Shown in pieces: positions 43,502-59,119 of a stretch of DNA of 64,000 nt. The first letter of the stretch is position 1. Every line of letters starts with the position of its first letter. The notes below the pieces were generated by a model, which was not told where the DNA came from, made no database searches, and saw nothing but the letters and a program-made list of their open reading frames with translations. Location of the stretch: positions 1 to 64,000 of the forward strand of contig NZ_FOSL01000014.1 of assembly GCF_900114255.1 (NCBI RefSeq), written 5' to 3'. Made by a program: the position numbers and the translations under genes. This DNA is from Neomesorhizobium albiziae (GTDB lineage Bacteria > Pseudomonadota > Alphaproteobacteria > Rhizobiales > Rhizobiaceae).

Positions 43502-44407
43502 CTACTGCAGTTGCGGCTTGCGCAGAAAGCTGGTGCGATCGGCCGACGTGATGCGCAGCCATGTTTCGCGGCCGTCGCGCACCACGCGCATCGGGATCTC
43601 TGTTCCTGCAGGGCCGCTCTTCCATAGCTTGCGGTAGAAATCGGCCAGACCGAGAACTTCTTCGTTCCGGATATCCGAAATCATATCGCCGCGACGCAGA
43701 CCTGCCTGATCAGCCGGACCTTCTTCGACGACGCTTATGACCACAACCGCGCCGTCGCTCTCGACGGAGAACGTACCGAGCCAAGGCCGTGGCGGCTTGC
43801 TGACCTGGCCACGATTGATCAGCTCGTCGAGAATGGGCGGCAACAGGCTGATCGGCACGACCATGTTGAAATCCGCACTCTCGCTGTTTCGGCTCATCTG
43901 CAGGCGCAGAGAGCCGATACCCAGCAGTTTGCTGTCCATTCCGACGAGTGCGGCACCACCCCAGGAGGGATGAGCTGGCGCGATGAAAATTGCCTCGTCC
44001 AGCAAATATTCCCAATAACCGGCGAATTCCTGCTTGGCGACGATGGTGGCCTCCACGGATCGGCCGACGCCATCGGCAAGTATGACGGGATCGCCGATCT
44101 GGGTTTCGGCCGCGTTGCCGAAGTCCAGCGCGGGAAGGGCCAAGGTGCCAATTGCCTGCACCAAACCGAATCCGGTTTCCTGGTCGTAGGCAAGCGCATG
44201 GGCGGCAACAAGGCGTCCGTCATTTGTCGTCACCCACACTTCTTCGGCCTCAATGATTAGATAGCCGATCGTCAGCACCAACCCGCTTTCCCGGATGACG
44301 ACACCACTTCCTTCCCGCTTGGTACCCAGTGTTGTAGCCGTAAAGGCGTCTTCGGGAACCGAAGAACGGAGGGCCACGATTGAGCGGAAAATCGGATTGA
44401 TGTTCAT
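43502..44407 (-). CDS. DegP-like trypsin-fold/PDZ protein lacking the catalytic triad
   Basis: A 301-residue protein with a DegP/HtrA layout: trypsin-like domain (residues about 1-195) and one PDZ domain (about 200-290; PWLGTFSVESDGAVVVISVV, EEGPADQAGLRRGDMISDIR). All three catalytic positions look altered. The His motif (usually TNxHV) reads TIGYLI, the Asp motif (usually TDLAV) reads TGFGLV, and the Ser motif (usually GNSGGPL) reads PSWGGAAL. No export signal is evident. It may be a scaffold or sensor rather than a protease. A longer frame to 44473 is possible. Confidence 0.78.
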   Translation of the reverse strand: MNINPIFRSIVALRSSVPEDAFTATTLGTKREGSGVVIRESGLVLTIGYLIIEAEEVWVTTNDGRLVAAHALAYDQETGFGLVQAIGTLALPALDFGNAAETQIGDPVILADGVGRSVEATIVAKQEFAGYWEYLLDEAIFIAPAHPSWGGAALVGMDSKLLGIGSLRLQMSRNSESADFNMVVPISLLPPILDELINRGQVSKPPRPWLGTFSVESDGAVVVISVVEEGPADQAGLRRGDMISDIRNEEVLGLADFYRKLWKSGPAGTEIPMRVVRDGRETWLRITSADRTSFLRKPQLQ

Positions 44408-45023
44408 GCTTCTAGCCCAGGCATACGTCGCAGACCAACATCCCATACGTATGAAGCGCAACGCTCGGTGCAAGCCCTGAAACGAGGCAGCAGCGACAGC
44501 TTAGCCCAATTGGCGGAAGCTGACGTTTCGTGACGAAATGCGCCCAAGACCGCGGGACGTTTGGAGACGGCGAGCGCCTTGATAGTTCATTAGACCGTCT
44601 GCATGCCGGATCGGCTGTTGACGCGGTCATGTCTTCGATGTTGTGGACAGTTTAAGGCTTCTATTGAGTGCATCGTGTTCTGCAGCCAGATGCCTCGCTT
44701 CTCTGCTTACGGGCGACCGATCGGATCCAATCGTCGCGAAGATATCAAGGACCTCCTGTTCGCTGATCCCGGCTTCGAGTAGTTCGGGCACGCCTCTTTG
44801 GCTAGAGGGATCCCCAAAGAGCGAGAACGGGCGTTCAAGACACCGTGGAGGAGCACAGTGGCCCTAAACCGCCATGGCGAACGCGCAGTCTGGCTTCGCT
44901 GACTTTATTGTTTCCAGATTAAATCCATTTTAATAACATCGCCCAGGAACATTCTTTCAAAATATCGTTCCGAAAGTCCTGCGCTTCGACGCGCAGAAGG
45001 CGCAAAATTCCTTACAGTTACTG
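44408..45023. other. Intergenic stretch with a possible gene fragment
   Basis: On the minus strand, 44627-44868 reads RGVPELLEAGISEQEVLDIF then ATIGSDRSPVSREARHLAAE with protein-like character but no start codon, so it may be a relic I cannot name. A GGAAC-N15-CGTT element lies at 44946-44969, one base short of the normal spacing. Confidence 0.4.
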
Positions 45024-45048
45024 GGAACCTATTGCTATTGTGTGCGTT
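45024..45048 (+). promoter_or_regulatory. EcfG-type promoter (giant HAMP kinase)
   Basis: GGAAC at 45024-45028, 16 bases, CGTT at 45045-45048, an exact consensus match about 96 bases before the start codon of the HAMP-array kinase. Confidence 0.75.
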
Positions 45049-45143
45049 CACAGCTTCGCGCGCGATGCGTCGCGACCACAAAGGCCGGAGCGTTATAGGC
45101 AAGGCTGGATCATCAATCGGTAAGCCTGAGGGGGGCAACGGCC

Positions 45144-50855
<5,712 letters not shown>

Positions 50856-50869
50856 CGCCGGATATCGCA

Positions 50870-52948
50870 ATGCGAAAGCGATCGTCAGGCCAGACAGCAG
50901 ATATGGAAGTGAGGCCCAATCCGGGCGGGGCGGCAGGGAAAGCCCGCATTCTTGCCGTCGACGATGACGAGCGCAACTTGATGGCGATTAGGGAAGTCCT
51001 TGACGGCACGGGCGAAGTTGTGTGCGCCAAGTCAGGTGAGGAGGCGCTGCGTTTCCTGCTTAAGGAAGAGTTTGCCGTCATCCTGCTGGACATCTTGATG
51101 CCGGGTATTGACGGCTACGAGACAGCCGCCATGATCCGCCAGCGAGAACAATCGAAGCGGACCCCGATTATCTTTCTGACCGCTATCAACAAGGAGGACG
51201 GTCATATGCTTCGGGGCTATGACGTCGGGGCGGTAGACTTTGTTTTCAAACCGTTCGATCCAGTGATGTTGCGATCGAAAGTCTCGGTGTTCGTTGAGCT
51301 TCATGAAAAGACGCTGGAAATTCAGCACAAGGCTGCTCAAGAACAGATTCTCCTGCAGCAATCGTTGAACGCACAATCAGAAAAACTGGAGGCAGAGCGC
51401 GCCCTTCGAAAATCAATGGAGCGCCAGGAAGCGATACTGAACTCGCTTGCCGTGTGCTTTCACGCCCGCTCGGTGGAGCCGCCTTTCACCCCCTATTACG
51501 TGTCGAAAGGTGCCGAACGCCTCACCGGATTTCCTCGACAGCGCCTGACCTCCGAGCCCGATTTCGGGCTGGAGCGGGTACATCCCGACGATCGCGCACA
51601 TCTGGTCCTTGCGCTTCAGAAAACGCGTCACCTCGGCTCCTATGCCTGCGAGTTCCGCTGGCTTTGCGCCGATGGAGAATACCGGGTGTTTTTCGATCAA
51701 GGCGTGATTTTTGAAAACTTCGAGGGCGACAAGCCCGCGATCTTGGGAACCATGCTGGACGTCACAGAACAACGGGCTCTGGAAGAAAAGCTTTTGCAAT
51801 CGCAGCGCCTCGACGCAATCGGCAAACTAACCGGGGGGCTCGCCCACGATTTTAACAATCTGCTGGCGGCAATTCTGAGCGGATTGGGGCTGATTGAACG
51901 CCGCGCCAACCTTGATGCAGCGACACGGGACATTCTAGACATGACGCGCCGTTCTGCCACCCAGGGCGCCGAGCTTGTGATGCGTATGCTTGCATTTTCG
52001 CGGCGGCAGAATCTGAAGCCGGTCGCGCTGCGTTTCGCCACCCTGCGCGACACCATGATGGGTCTGATCGCTCCTGTACTGGGTGGCCTGATTCGGTTTG
52101 AGTGGTTGGTCGACGACTCCATATGGCCGGCTCGGGTCGACCCTGGACACCTTGAGCTTGCCTTGATGAACCTGGTTTTTAACGCCCGCGATGCCATGCC
52201 GTCTGGTGGGACGATAACGATTCGAGCCGACAACCGCACGGCGGGATCATCCTCTCAAGATCTGGCGCGGGGTGACTATGTCGTGATCGGGGTCGAGGAC
52301 ACCGGAAGCGGAATCCCAGCCGAAATCGTCGCCAAAGTCATCGAACCGTTCTTTACGACCAAGCCGGTCGGCAAGGGGACGGGACTGGGCTTGAGCACTG
52401 TCTACGGCTTTACCCGACAGTCCGGCGGGACGCTGAAAATCAGCAGCGAAGTCGGCAGAGGAACCCTGATGGAGATTTGGCTGCCGCGCGGGATCGACGA
52501 GGCAGACACACGACAGGAACCCGCGCAAAATGCGTCCGTACCAGAACTCTACGCCGCAGACGGTCTGCCTTCCATTCTGTTGATCGACGACAGCAGCGTT
52601 TTGCGGGATTTGACGGCGCAATCACTTCAACAACATGGTTTTGCGGTCACTGTCGCGGCTGGCGGAGCAGAAGCATTGGCTATGATCGAACGTGAACCCG
52701 AGAAGTTCGACGTCATCGTTACCGACTTTGCCATGCCGCTTGTGACGGGTACCGACGTGATCCGTTTTGCGCGGACCCTTCGATCCCGATGGCCGGCGGT
52801 GATCATCACCGGCTATGCTCATGCGAGCTCACTTGCCGAACGCCCGAGTGATGTGGCGCTTTTGACCAAGCCGTTTCGCGAACAAGACCTGATCGACTGC
52901 ATCATGCGTGCAGCACATCCGATCTCAACACCCGAAGCAGCACAATGA
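50870..52948 (+). CDS. Hybrid histidine kinase with N- and C-terminal receivers
   Basis: A 692-residue soluble protein. Residues about 17-140 are a receiver (ILAVDDDERNLMAIREVLDG; phospho-Asp in VILLDILMPGIDG). A coiled linker and a PAS domain follow (about 200-320), ending DVTEQRALEEKLLQSQRLDA. The phospho-His helix has GGLAHDFNNLLAAILSG (His 326). The ATPase has NLVFNARDAMPSGG and GTGLGLSTVYGFTRQSGG, and a C-terminal receiver has VIVTDFAMPLVTG. The gene starts 14 bases after the HAMP kinase stop, so the two are co-transcribed and probably form one phosphorelay. The start at 50903 (MEVRPNP) is an alternative. Confidence 0.9.
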   Translation: MRKRSSGQTADMEVRPNPGGAAGKARILAVDDDERNLMAIREVLDGTGEVVCAKSGEEALRFLLKEEFAVILLDILMPGIDGYETAAMIRQREQSKRTPIIFLTAINKEDGHMLRGYDVGAVDFVFKPFDPVMLRSKVSVFVELHEKTLEIQHKAAQEQILLQQSLNAQSEKLEAERALRKSMERQEAILNSLAVCFHARSVEPPFTPYYVSKGAERLTGFPRQRLTSEPDFGLERVHPDDRAHLVLALQKTRHLGSYACEFRWLCADGEYRVFFDQGVIFENFEGDKPAILGTMLDVTEQRALEEKLLQSQRLDAIGKLTGGLAHDFNNLLAAILSGLGLIERRANLDAATRDILDMTRRSATQGAELVMRMLAFSRRQNLKPVALRFATLRDTMMGLIAPVLGGLIRFEWLVDDSIWPARVDPGHLELALMNLVFNARDAMPSGGTITIRADNRTAGSSSQDLARGDYVVIGVEDTGSGIPAEIVAKVIEPFFTTKPVGKGTGLGLSTVYGFTRQSGGTLKISSEVGRGTLMEIWLPRGIDEADTRQEPAQNASVPELYAADGLPSILLIDDSSVLRDLTAQSLQQHGFAVTVAAGGAEALAMIEREPEKFDVIVTDFAMPLVTGTDVIRFARTLRSRWPAVIITGYAHASSLAERPSDVALLTKPFREQDLIDCIMRAAHPISTPEAAQ

Positions 52949-53132
52949 TGTTATTCCGTCAGGAGCCTTCCTGGCGGCAAGCCAGGTTTCGCGGCCGGCC
53001 GGGGGTGTTTGCCGCAACGCTGCCGCAGCAGTACCTGGATGTCTGCGAGAAATACTTGTTCTCAGACCGAGCTCACCCAATACGATCAACCAAAACCGGC
53101 TTGGAATCTGACCTGATAGCTGGCCACTGGAT

Positions 53133-54476
53133 CTAGCTGGAACTGGCCGAGGCAGGAACGACGCGCCAGATCCTGTTGCCGACGTCGTCGGCAACCAGCA
53201 ACGCGCCGCTGCGGTCGATGGCTACGCCAACTGGCCGCCCATGCGCTTTGTCGTCGGCGCTGAGAAACCCCGTCAGAATATCCTGAGGGGGACCCGACGG
53301 CTTCCCGCTCGCAAACGGCACAAAAATAACCTTGTAGCCGCTGCGCGGCTTGCGGTTCCAGGACCCATGTTGTCCGATGAAAGCGCCATTCTTGAAAGTG
53401 GGGCCGAACAGATCGCCCTCATTGAACGTTAGCCCGAGTGAAGCTGTGTGCGGGCCCAGCGCATAATCAGGCTTGATCGCCTTAGCCACCAGGTCGGGCT
53501 GCTGCGGGCTGACACGCTGATCGACATGCTGGCCATAATAGCTGTAGGGCCAGCCATAAAAGCCGCCGTCCTTAACCGAGGTCATGTAATCGGGAACAAG
53601 GTCACTGCCGATCTCGTCGCGCTCATTGACGACGACCCAGAGCTCTCCACTTTCAGGGTTCCACGACAGGCCGTTCGGATTGCGCAAGCCGGATGCGAAA
53701 AGTCGCGTTTGCTTGCTTGCAAGATCGATCTCCAGCACCGCGGCACGATTTTCCTCTTCATCCATGCCGTTTTCACCGACATTGGAATTGGATCCAACGG
53801 TTGCGTAAAGCTTGGTGCCGTCCTTGCTGGCGATGACATCCTTGGTCCAATGATGATTGCGGCCAGCTGGAAGATCAGCGATTTTTTCCGGCGGCGCGGT
53901 GATTTCGGTCGCGCCGTCCTGGTATGGAAACGCCACGATGCGGTCGGCGTTGGCGACGTAGAGTTTTCCCTCGAGCAGCGTCATGCCGAACGGCGAAAAA
54001 AGGCCCGTCAAAAACGCTGTCTTGGTCTCAGCCACCCCGTCGCCATCTTGATCGCGCAACAGCGAGATGCGGTTGGCGCTCGGCACTTCGGCACCCGCCT
54101 GTCCCTGGAAGACGTCCATGACAAAGCCTCGGATGCTGAAGCCCTCATCAGGTTTTGGCGGCGCGTTGCTTTCAGCAACAAGCACGTCGCCATTGGGCAG
54201 GATGTGCAGCCAGCGCGGATGGTCCAAGCCGGCGGCAAACTCGTTGACGGCAAATCCCTGCGCAGCGGTGGGCTTAAGCCCCTCTGGCCACGGCGTCGCC
54301 TCAGCGACGTTGATCGTTGGCAGCAGCGTCGGATTGGGTTCGGGCAGGGTAGGATTGGGTCCGTAACCTTGTTCTATGGGAACCGTCGCCTCTTCGCGAG
54401 AGAATACAAAAACCGTCGCACCGGCAATCACTGCCACCAAGACCAGCAAAAGGAGAGCGCCAAGCAGCTTTTTCAC
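53133..54476 (-). CDS. Membrane-anchored sorbosone/glucose dehydrogenase-like protein
   Basis: A 447-residue beta-propeller protein of the sorbosone/soluble aldose dehydrogenase (PQQ-type) family, anchored by one N-terminal helix ([20 protein letters not shown]). Propeller motifs include [60 protein letters not shown] and [20 protein letters not shown]. The conserved His, Arg and Trp near GRNHHWTKD and [10 protein letters not shown] match the cofactor site. It lies 35 bases after the three-heme cytochrome c gene, an expected electron acceptor. PQQ dependence is inferred from the family. Confidence 0.87.
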   Translation of the reverse strand: MKKLLGALLLLVLVAVIAGATVFVFSREEATVPIEQGYGPNPTLPEPNPTLLPTINVAEATPWPEGLKPTAAQGFAVNEFAAGLDHPRWLHILPNGDVLVAESNAPPKPDEGFSIRGFVMDVFQGQAGAEVPSANRISLLRDQDGDGVAETKTAFLTGLFSPFGMTLLEGKLYVANADRIVAFPYQDGATEITAPPEKIADLPAGRNHHWTKDVIASKDGTKLYATVGSNSNVGENGMDEEENRAAVLEIDLASKQTRLFASGLRNPNGLSWNPESGELWVVVNERDEIGSDLVPDYMTSVKDGGFYGWPYSYYGQHVDQRVSPQQPDLVAKAIKPDYALGPHTASLGLTFNEGDLFGPTFKNGAFIGQHGSWNRKPRSGYKVIFVPFASGKPSGPPQDILTGFLSADDKAHGRPVGVAIDRSGALLVADDVGNRIWRVVPASASSS

Positions 54477-54511
54477 GGGAACCTCGCGATCCTGAAAAAA
54501 CTCAAACGCTG

Positions 54512-55597
54512 CTACCGCCTTGCGGTTGCAGTCGAGGCGGGGAGCGTGGCGAAATAGTTCGCCAGAGCCTCGATGTCATGGTCGGTCAGTCCCTTCGCGA
54601 CTTTCGCCATCAGGTGGCTGTAGCGGGTTCCACCCCGCGTTCCGGTTCGAAAAAGCTCCAATTGGGCTTTGATGTACGCGGAGGGCTGGCCAGCAATGTT
54701 GGGATAATGCGGATTGCGATCCGGCTTCTCGTGACAGCCGACGCACGCCGGCACATTGGCTGCCACAATCCCCTTGGTGGCGATCGCTCTACCGTATTCC
54801 AACAGCGACGGGTCGGGCGCGGGGCGCGGCGGGCCGACGGATTTCATGGCCGCATAGCGTCGGGCCAATTCCGGAAAATGCTGATTGTCTACTGCGATGG
54901 AGGCCAAGGCCATGATGCCGCTCGGGCGCCGTTCGTCGGCAAAGGCGAGCAAGCTCTCCAATATGTACGCCTCGCTCTGTCCAGCCAGCACTGGGATCGT
55001 CGAGCTGCGACCGGCCCCGTCGTTACCGTGGCAGCGTGCGCATTCGACCACTGCTTGGTCGATGGTGACGGCACGAAGGCTTGGCGTGCCGCCTGCCCCG
55101 TAAGCGAGCTGCCGGTACACCTCTCCCTCCATTGGCGGCAGGGCGCGCAGAAAGGCAACCATCGCCCATACTTCGTCGTCGCGCGCCTGTGTCGGCCAAG
55201 CCGGCATGCCGGTGAAGCGGATGCCATGTTTGACGATGCGAAAGAGTTCGGCGTCGTTCCATTCGCCAATCTTTTGGGCAAGCTCGGGCGGCTGCGGCAA
55301 CATGCGCAAGGCTGCCGGCGACCGCGGTTCGCCTGGAGCGCCATGGCAGATGGCGCAGCCGCGTGCAAAATGGCCGGCGGCCGTCTGGATCGCATGCCGC
55401 GGCAACTCGTGGGGAACTTCGACCTGAAGCGCATAAGTACGAACCGCCGATCGCATCGCGAAATGCAGGAACCATTCCGTGATTTTCCAGTGTCCGCTCG
55501 ATGCGCCAACGTTGAAAAATCCAATCCAGGCGACAAACAGCACGATGAAAGGAAGCACCGCCAGCACAATGGCCAGATGTCTCCAGTTAACGCGCAT
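54512..55597 (-). CDS. Three-heme cytochrome c, membrane-anchored
   Basis: A 361-residue protein with an N-terminal anchor helix ([20 protein letters not shown]) and three CxxCH heme sites: GCAICHG, ECARCHG and ACVGCHE. The domains resemble the cytochrome c class I modules of alcohol dehydrogenase subunit II and CccA-type carriers. The start at 55597 overlaps the CtaG-like gene stop (ATGA). It probably carries electrons between the dehydrogenase next door and the oxidase upstream in the operon. Confidence 0.9.
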   Translation of the reverse strand: MRVNWRHLAIVLAVLPFIVLFVAWIGFFNVGASSGHWKITEWFLHFAMRSAVRTYALQVEVPHELPRHAIQTAAGHFARGCAICHGAPGEPRSPAALRMLPQPPELAQKIGEWNDAELFRIVKHGIRFTGMPAWPTQARDDEVWAMVAFLRALPPMEGEVYRQLAYGAGGTPSLRAVTIDQAVVECARCHGNDGAGRSSTIPVLAGQSEAYILESLLAFADERRPSGIMALASIAVDNQHFPELARRYAAMKSVGPPRPAPDPSLLEYGRAIATKGIVAANVPACVGCHEKPDRNPHYPNIAGQPSAYIKAQLELFRTGTRGGTRYSHLMAKVAKGLTDHDIEALANYFATLPASTATARR

Positions 55598-56235
55598 CAG
55601 CCCACCGCCTTTCGGGCGCCGGTGACGTTCTGCAGTATGCGGCCAAGCAGCGCCACGCCGCCTGCCAGATAAACCACTGCGCCGACGAACAACATGATGA
55701 CGGCGCCAAGCTGCTGATCCTGAGCTGCATCGAGTTTCATTCCAAAACAGGTGACAGCAGCAACGCCATAAAGTGGGCGTGGGCTCAGCGCCAGAAGCGC
55801 ACCAAGTAACGTCATGTGTACGCTGGTCAAAAGCAGGGCGAACGCGCCAGCCGCCTGGTGGGCACGGTCGTCCCTGCTGGATGGCATAAGACTGGCGTGC
55901 CACAGGAACAGTCCAGCGCCGAGGAAGGACGCCTGTTCCAATACGGTCGCAAATGTCGAGCGTTCAACCCACAACCGCAAAGCTGGAGCATGCCAGCCCC
56001 AGACGACGACAAGCTCAATCAGCGAGGCCAGAATAGGGAGTGAGATGAACCTTAAGGAGACACCTGAGTCACGCCACCCGATCGCAATCAAAGGAGAAGC
56101 GATGGCCACGACGCCCATATGGGCCAACATATGGGCCGCAAACGAGCCTCGCCATGTCGACAGTAGGGGGCCGAACCAAATCAATGCCAGCAAGACAAGG
56201 CCAAGCGTCAGACAGAACCGCCTCATCGCACGCAT
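55597..56235 (-). CDS. CtaG-type cytochrome c oxidase assembly protein
   Basis: A 212-residue inner-membrane protein of the Caa3_CtaG family, with six or so hydrophobic segments. Key pieces are FAAHMLAHMGVVAIASPLIA, WGWHAPAL, FLWHASLM and LLTSVHMTLLGALLALSPRP; the His residues are the conserved putative copper/heme contacts. Members assist caa3 oxidase assembly. It lies between the small membrane-protein gene and the cytochrome c gene with short overlaps on both sides. Confidence 0.87.
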   Translation of the reverse strand: MRAMRRFCLTLGLVLLALIWFGPLLSTWRGSFAAHMLAHMGVVAIASPLIAIGWRDSGVSLRFISLPILASLIELVVVWGWHAPALRLWVERSTFATVLEQASFLGAGLFLWHASLMPSSRDDRAHQAAGAFALLLTSVHMTLLGALLALSPRPLYGVAAVTCFGMKLDAAQDQQLGAVIMLFVGAVVYLAGGVALLGRILQNVTGARKAVG

Positions 56236-56603
56236 TCCATCACAAACAGCGCAGGCAGCGCGACATAAATGACGGCCACAAAACTCAGGCCCGACAGCAA
56301 GAGCGTCGCAAATCCTTGGAAAAGGATGCGGTCGCGCCGTGTCGGATCATCATGCGGAGGATCGTCGGTGCCGAAGCCCCATTGGCGCCAGGCAAGCCAA
56401 GCCGATACAGATATCGCACCCAGCGCCAGAAAAGTTGCTACCGCAATGCCCACCCGCACCGCATCAAAACCGACGCCGAAGAGGTCCGGTTTGGCGCAAT
56501 AGATTGCAGCACCGATATAGCAGGTGAGGAAATGCAAGGCCCATACGACAGGCGCGGTGAACAAGGTCCAAAGCGTGTCCACTTGTTTTGGGAGGACGCG
56601 CAT
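56223..56603 (-). CDS. Small oxidase-operon membrane protein
   Basis: A 126-residue protein with three hydrophobic segments (VVWALHFLTCYIGAAIYCAK, VGIAVATFLALGAISVSAWL, LLLSGLSFVAVIYVALPALF). The start at 56603 overlaps the stop of the subunit I-III gene (TAATG); the stop overlaps the CtaG-like gene by 13 bases. It is conserved in position in caa3-type oxidase operons of rhizobia as I recall. It may be a small oxidase subunit or assembly helper; no motif proves either. Confidence 0.8.
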   Translation of the reverse strand: MRVLPKQVDTLWTLFTAPVVWALHFLTCYIGAAIYCAKPDLFGVGFDAVRVGIAVATFLALGAISVSAWLAWRQWGFGTDDPPHDDPTRRDRILFQGFATLLLSGLSFVAVIYVALPALFVMECVR

Positions 56604-59119
56604 TACCTCACCCCCGGGAACAGGCCGACGACGGCAAAGGTGATTGCCGCCGTAACTGCCATGAAATGCCAATAGAGCACGACATTATGGATATCGATGT
56701 CGTGCTCGCGGGTCAGCCGTCCGGCAAAACTGCGCGCCAAGCAGTAAATGTGCATCACCGCGCCGACGGCCGCGTGCGCCAACACCCAGAGCACCAAGAT
56801 CCACACGGTGGCCGGGTAGACGTGTCGGGTCGGGTCCATACCGTAGAGCCACGGTCCGGCAAAGCCAGCGGCCGAGGCCGCAACAGTGAGAGCGCAAGCG
56901 CCGACGAGAACTACCCGCACACCAGCTTCGCGACCCTGCTTGTTCAGCTGTCGCGCTGCCAAGGTTGCAATCCATGCACAGACGAACAACAGCGCGGCAG
57001 CTAGGGGCCAATGTATACCGGGTCCGGCTATTCCAGCGGTAAAGTCCCGGTGGATCGTCCAGTAGAAGAAATAGCTGAAGACAAGGCTGGCGAACGCCGT
57101 GGCGTCGCCGACCATGGTGATGAACATTGCCCACCAGCCGACCGATGCCGGTCCCGACGCGTAGAGCGGCAAGGTGAGGCCGAGGCCGACATCCTTTGCC
57201 AGCTTCTCAGGGATTTCCGCTGTGCCGGTCCACAGCCACCACAGGATGGCGCAAAAGCTTGTGATGCCGCTTGCGGCTGCCACGATCCACCAGTGGAAGG
57301 TCAAGGCGATAAAGACTGCACCAAGTGCGAAGGCTGAAACAATCGTGACGTAAGAGGTGCCGCCGACGCGAAGAACCTGCTGCGGCTTGGCGTCTAGAAC
57401 CGAGGTAACAAGACCTTCCCGTCGCCCTTCTTCGGCGTCGGCTAGATAGAAGCGGCCGCCATTGACATTGCGGGCGAGGTTTTTTTGATCCCACAGCGGA
57501 TAGCGGCTTTCAATCAGCGGGATCGAGCGCACGCCCCAGTTTTCTTCCGGTTCTGAAATCCATTCCAGCGTGCCTGCATTCCATGGATTGATCTTGGCTC
57601 TCGGCTGCCGGTGCTTTGGCCTCAACACGTCGAAGACGACAACCAAAATGCCGCTCGCAAAGATAAAGGCGCCAACGGTGGATAGCAGGTTCAGCATGTC
57701 CCAGCCGACGTTTGCCGGATATGTGAAGACACGGCGTGGCATGCCGCGCAGGCCGGAGAGATGCATCGGGAAGAACGCGACATTGAAACCCACAAACATC
57801 AGCCAGAAGGCGATGGTGCCGAGCCGGTCTGACAGGTGCCTGGCATTGACGAGCGGATAATAATAATAGATGCCGGCGGTGACGGGAAACAGCATGCCGC
57901 CAATCAACACATAGTGCAGGTGGGCGACGACGAAATAGGTGTCGTGCGCTTGCCAGTCGAAGGGCGCCAGCGCCACCATGACGCCAGTCAGGCCGCCAAT
58001 GATGAAGGTGGCCAAACCCCCTATCCCGAACAGCATCGGGGTGGAAATGATGACGCGGCCCGCAAGCATCGTCGCGATAAAGACGAAAATCTGTACGCCT
58101 GTCGGGATGGCCACCGCTTCGGACGCCGCCGAGAAGAAGGCCAGCGAGATCTGCGGCAATCCAGTCGTGAACATGTGATGGACCCACAAGCCAAACGACA
58201 GGAAACCGGTGCCGACAGCGGCAAGCACGATCCAGGAATAGCCAACGATCGGCCGCTGCGAAAACGTCGGAACGATCATCGCCATCAGCGCGATCGCAGG
58301 CAAGAAGATGATGTAGACCTCAGGGTGGCCGAAGATCCAGAACAGATGCTGCCATAGCAGCGGGTCACCGCCACGCTCCGCATCGAAAAAAGGCCAGTTG
58401 AACATACGCTGCATCTCAAACAGGATGTCGCCGGCGATCAGCGGTGGAAATGCAAACAGGATCATTCCAGCCACGATAAGCAGATACCAGGCAAACAGCG
58501 GCATCAGATTGATGCGCATTCCCGGCGCGCGGCACTTCATGATGCCGACGATAAGTTCGACTGCCGCGGCAATGGAGGCCACTTCAATGAAGGAAAGCCC
58601 TAGCAACCAGATATCGGCGCCGATCCCCGACATCTCCTTGTCGGTGGCAAGCGGTGGATACATGAACCAGCCCGAGGAGGGTGCAGCATCGAAAAAGATC
58701 GAGCCGCACACGAAGATGCCGCCGAGGAAAAAACTCCAGAAGCCGAAGGCTCCCAATCGCGGGAACGGCAACTCGCGCGCGCCCAGCATTGGCGGCAGCA
58801 GGAAAATCGCCACCGCCTCGAAGACCGGCACTGCGAACAGGAACATCATCACCGTGCCATGCAGCGTGAAGGCCTGGTTGAAGAAGTCGGCCGACAACAG
58901 GTCGTTCTGAGGCGCGGCCAGCTGTAACCGAACCAGCAATGCCAGCACGCCCGCAAACAGCATGAAGGCAAATGAGGCCGAGGCGTACCAAAGACCGATT
59001 TGCGTGTTATTGACGGTAGTCCAGTACCGCCAACCTTGCGGGTTGGCCCAGACGGATCGCAGCCTTTCTTCTTGCGCTTGGCGGCCCTTCGCCGGGAGGG
59101 TTTTCGCCGGCCTGCTCAT
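56603..59119 (-). CDS. ctaD: Cytochrome c oxidase subunit I-III fusion
   Basis: An 838-residue fusion of the catalytic subunit I (residues about 1-570) and subunit III (about 610-838). Subunit I shows the heme-copper ligands: His in FTLHGTVMMF, HPEVY with the cross-linked Tyr (WIFGHPEVYIIF), the His pair in VHHMFTTG, and HDTYFVVAHLHYVL. The subunit III part starts around FALGAVFIALTFHWWIVAAA and includes EIPEKLAKDVGLGL. It follows subunit II with four bases of overlap. The fused form is known from caa3-type oxidases; it reduces oxygen to water and pumps protons. Confidence 0.93.
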   Translation of the reverse strand: MSRPAKTLPAKGRQAQEERLRSVWANPQGWRYWTTVNNTQIGLWYASASFAFMLFAGVLALLVRLQLAAPQNDLLSADFFNQAFTLHGTVMMFLFAVPVFEAVAIFLLPPMLGARELPFPRLGAFGFWSFFLGGIFVCGSIFFDAAPSSGWFMYPPLATDKEMSGIGADIWLLGLSFIEVASIAAAVELIVGIMKCRAPGMRINLMPLFAWYLLIVAGMILFAFPPLIAGDILFEMQRMFNWPFFDAERGGDPLLWQHLFWIFGHPEVYIIFLPAIALMAMIVPTFSQRPIVGYSWIVLAAVGTGFLSFGLWVHHMFTTGLPQISLAFFSAASEAVAIPTGVQIFVFIATMLAGRVIISTPMLFGIGGLATFIIGGLTGVMVALAPFDWQAHDTYFVVAHLHYVLIGGMLFPVTAGIYYYYPLVNARHLSDRLGTIAFWLMFVGFNVAFFPMHLSGLRGMPRRVFTYPANVGWDMLNLLSTVGAFIFASGILVVVFDVLRPKHRQPRAKINPWNAGTLEWISEPEENWGVRSIPLIESRYPLWDQKNLARNVNGGRFYLADAEEGRREGLVTSVLDAKPQQVLRVGGTSYVTIVSAFALGAVFIALTFHWWIVAAASGITSFCAILWWLWTGTAEIPEKLAKDVGLGLTLPLYASGPASVGWWAMFITMVGDATAFASLVFSYFFYWTIHRDFTAGIAGPGIHWPLAAALLFVCAWIATLAARQLNKQGREAGVRVVLVGACALTVAASAAGFAGPWLYGMDPTRHVYPATVWILVLWVLAHAAVGAVMHIYCLARSFAGRLTREHDIDIHNVVLYWHFMAVTAAITFAVVGLFPGVR

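Noticed and set aside
52945-53136. A 63-codon plus-strand frame directly after the second hybrid kinase
   Set aside because: Its ATG overlaps the kinase stop, but the sequence is Arg-rich with no family, it lacks a ribosome site of its own and it runs into the convergent dehydrogenase gene. Kept only as a remote possibility.
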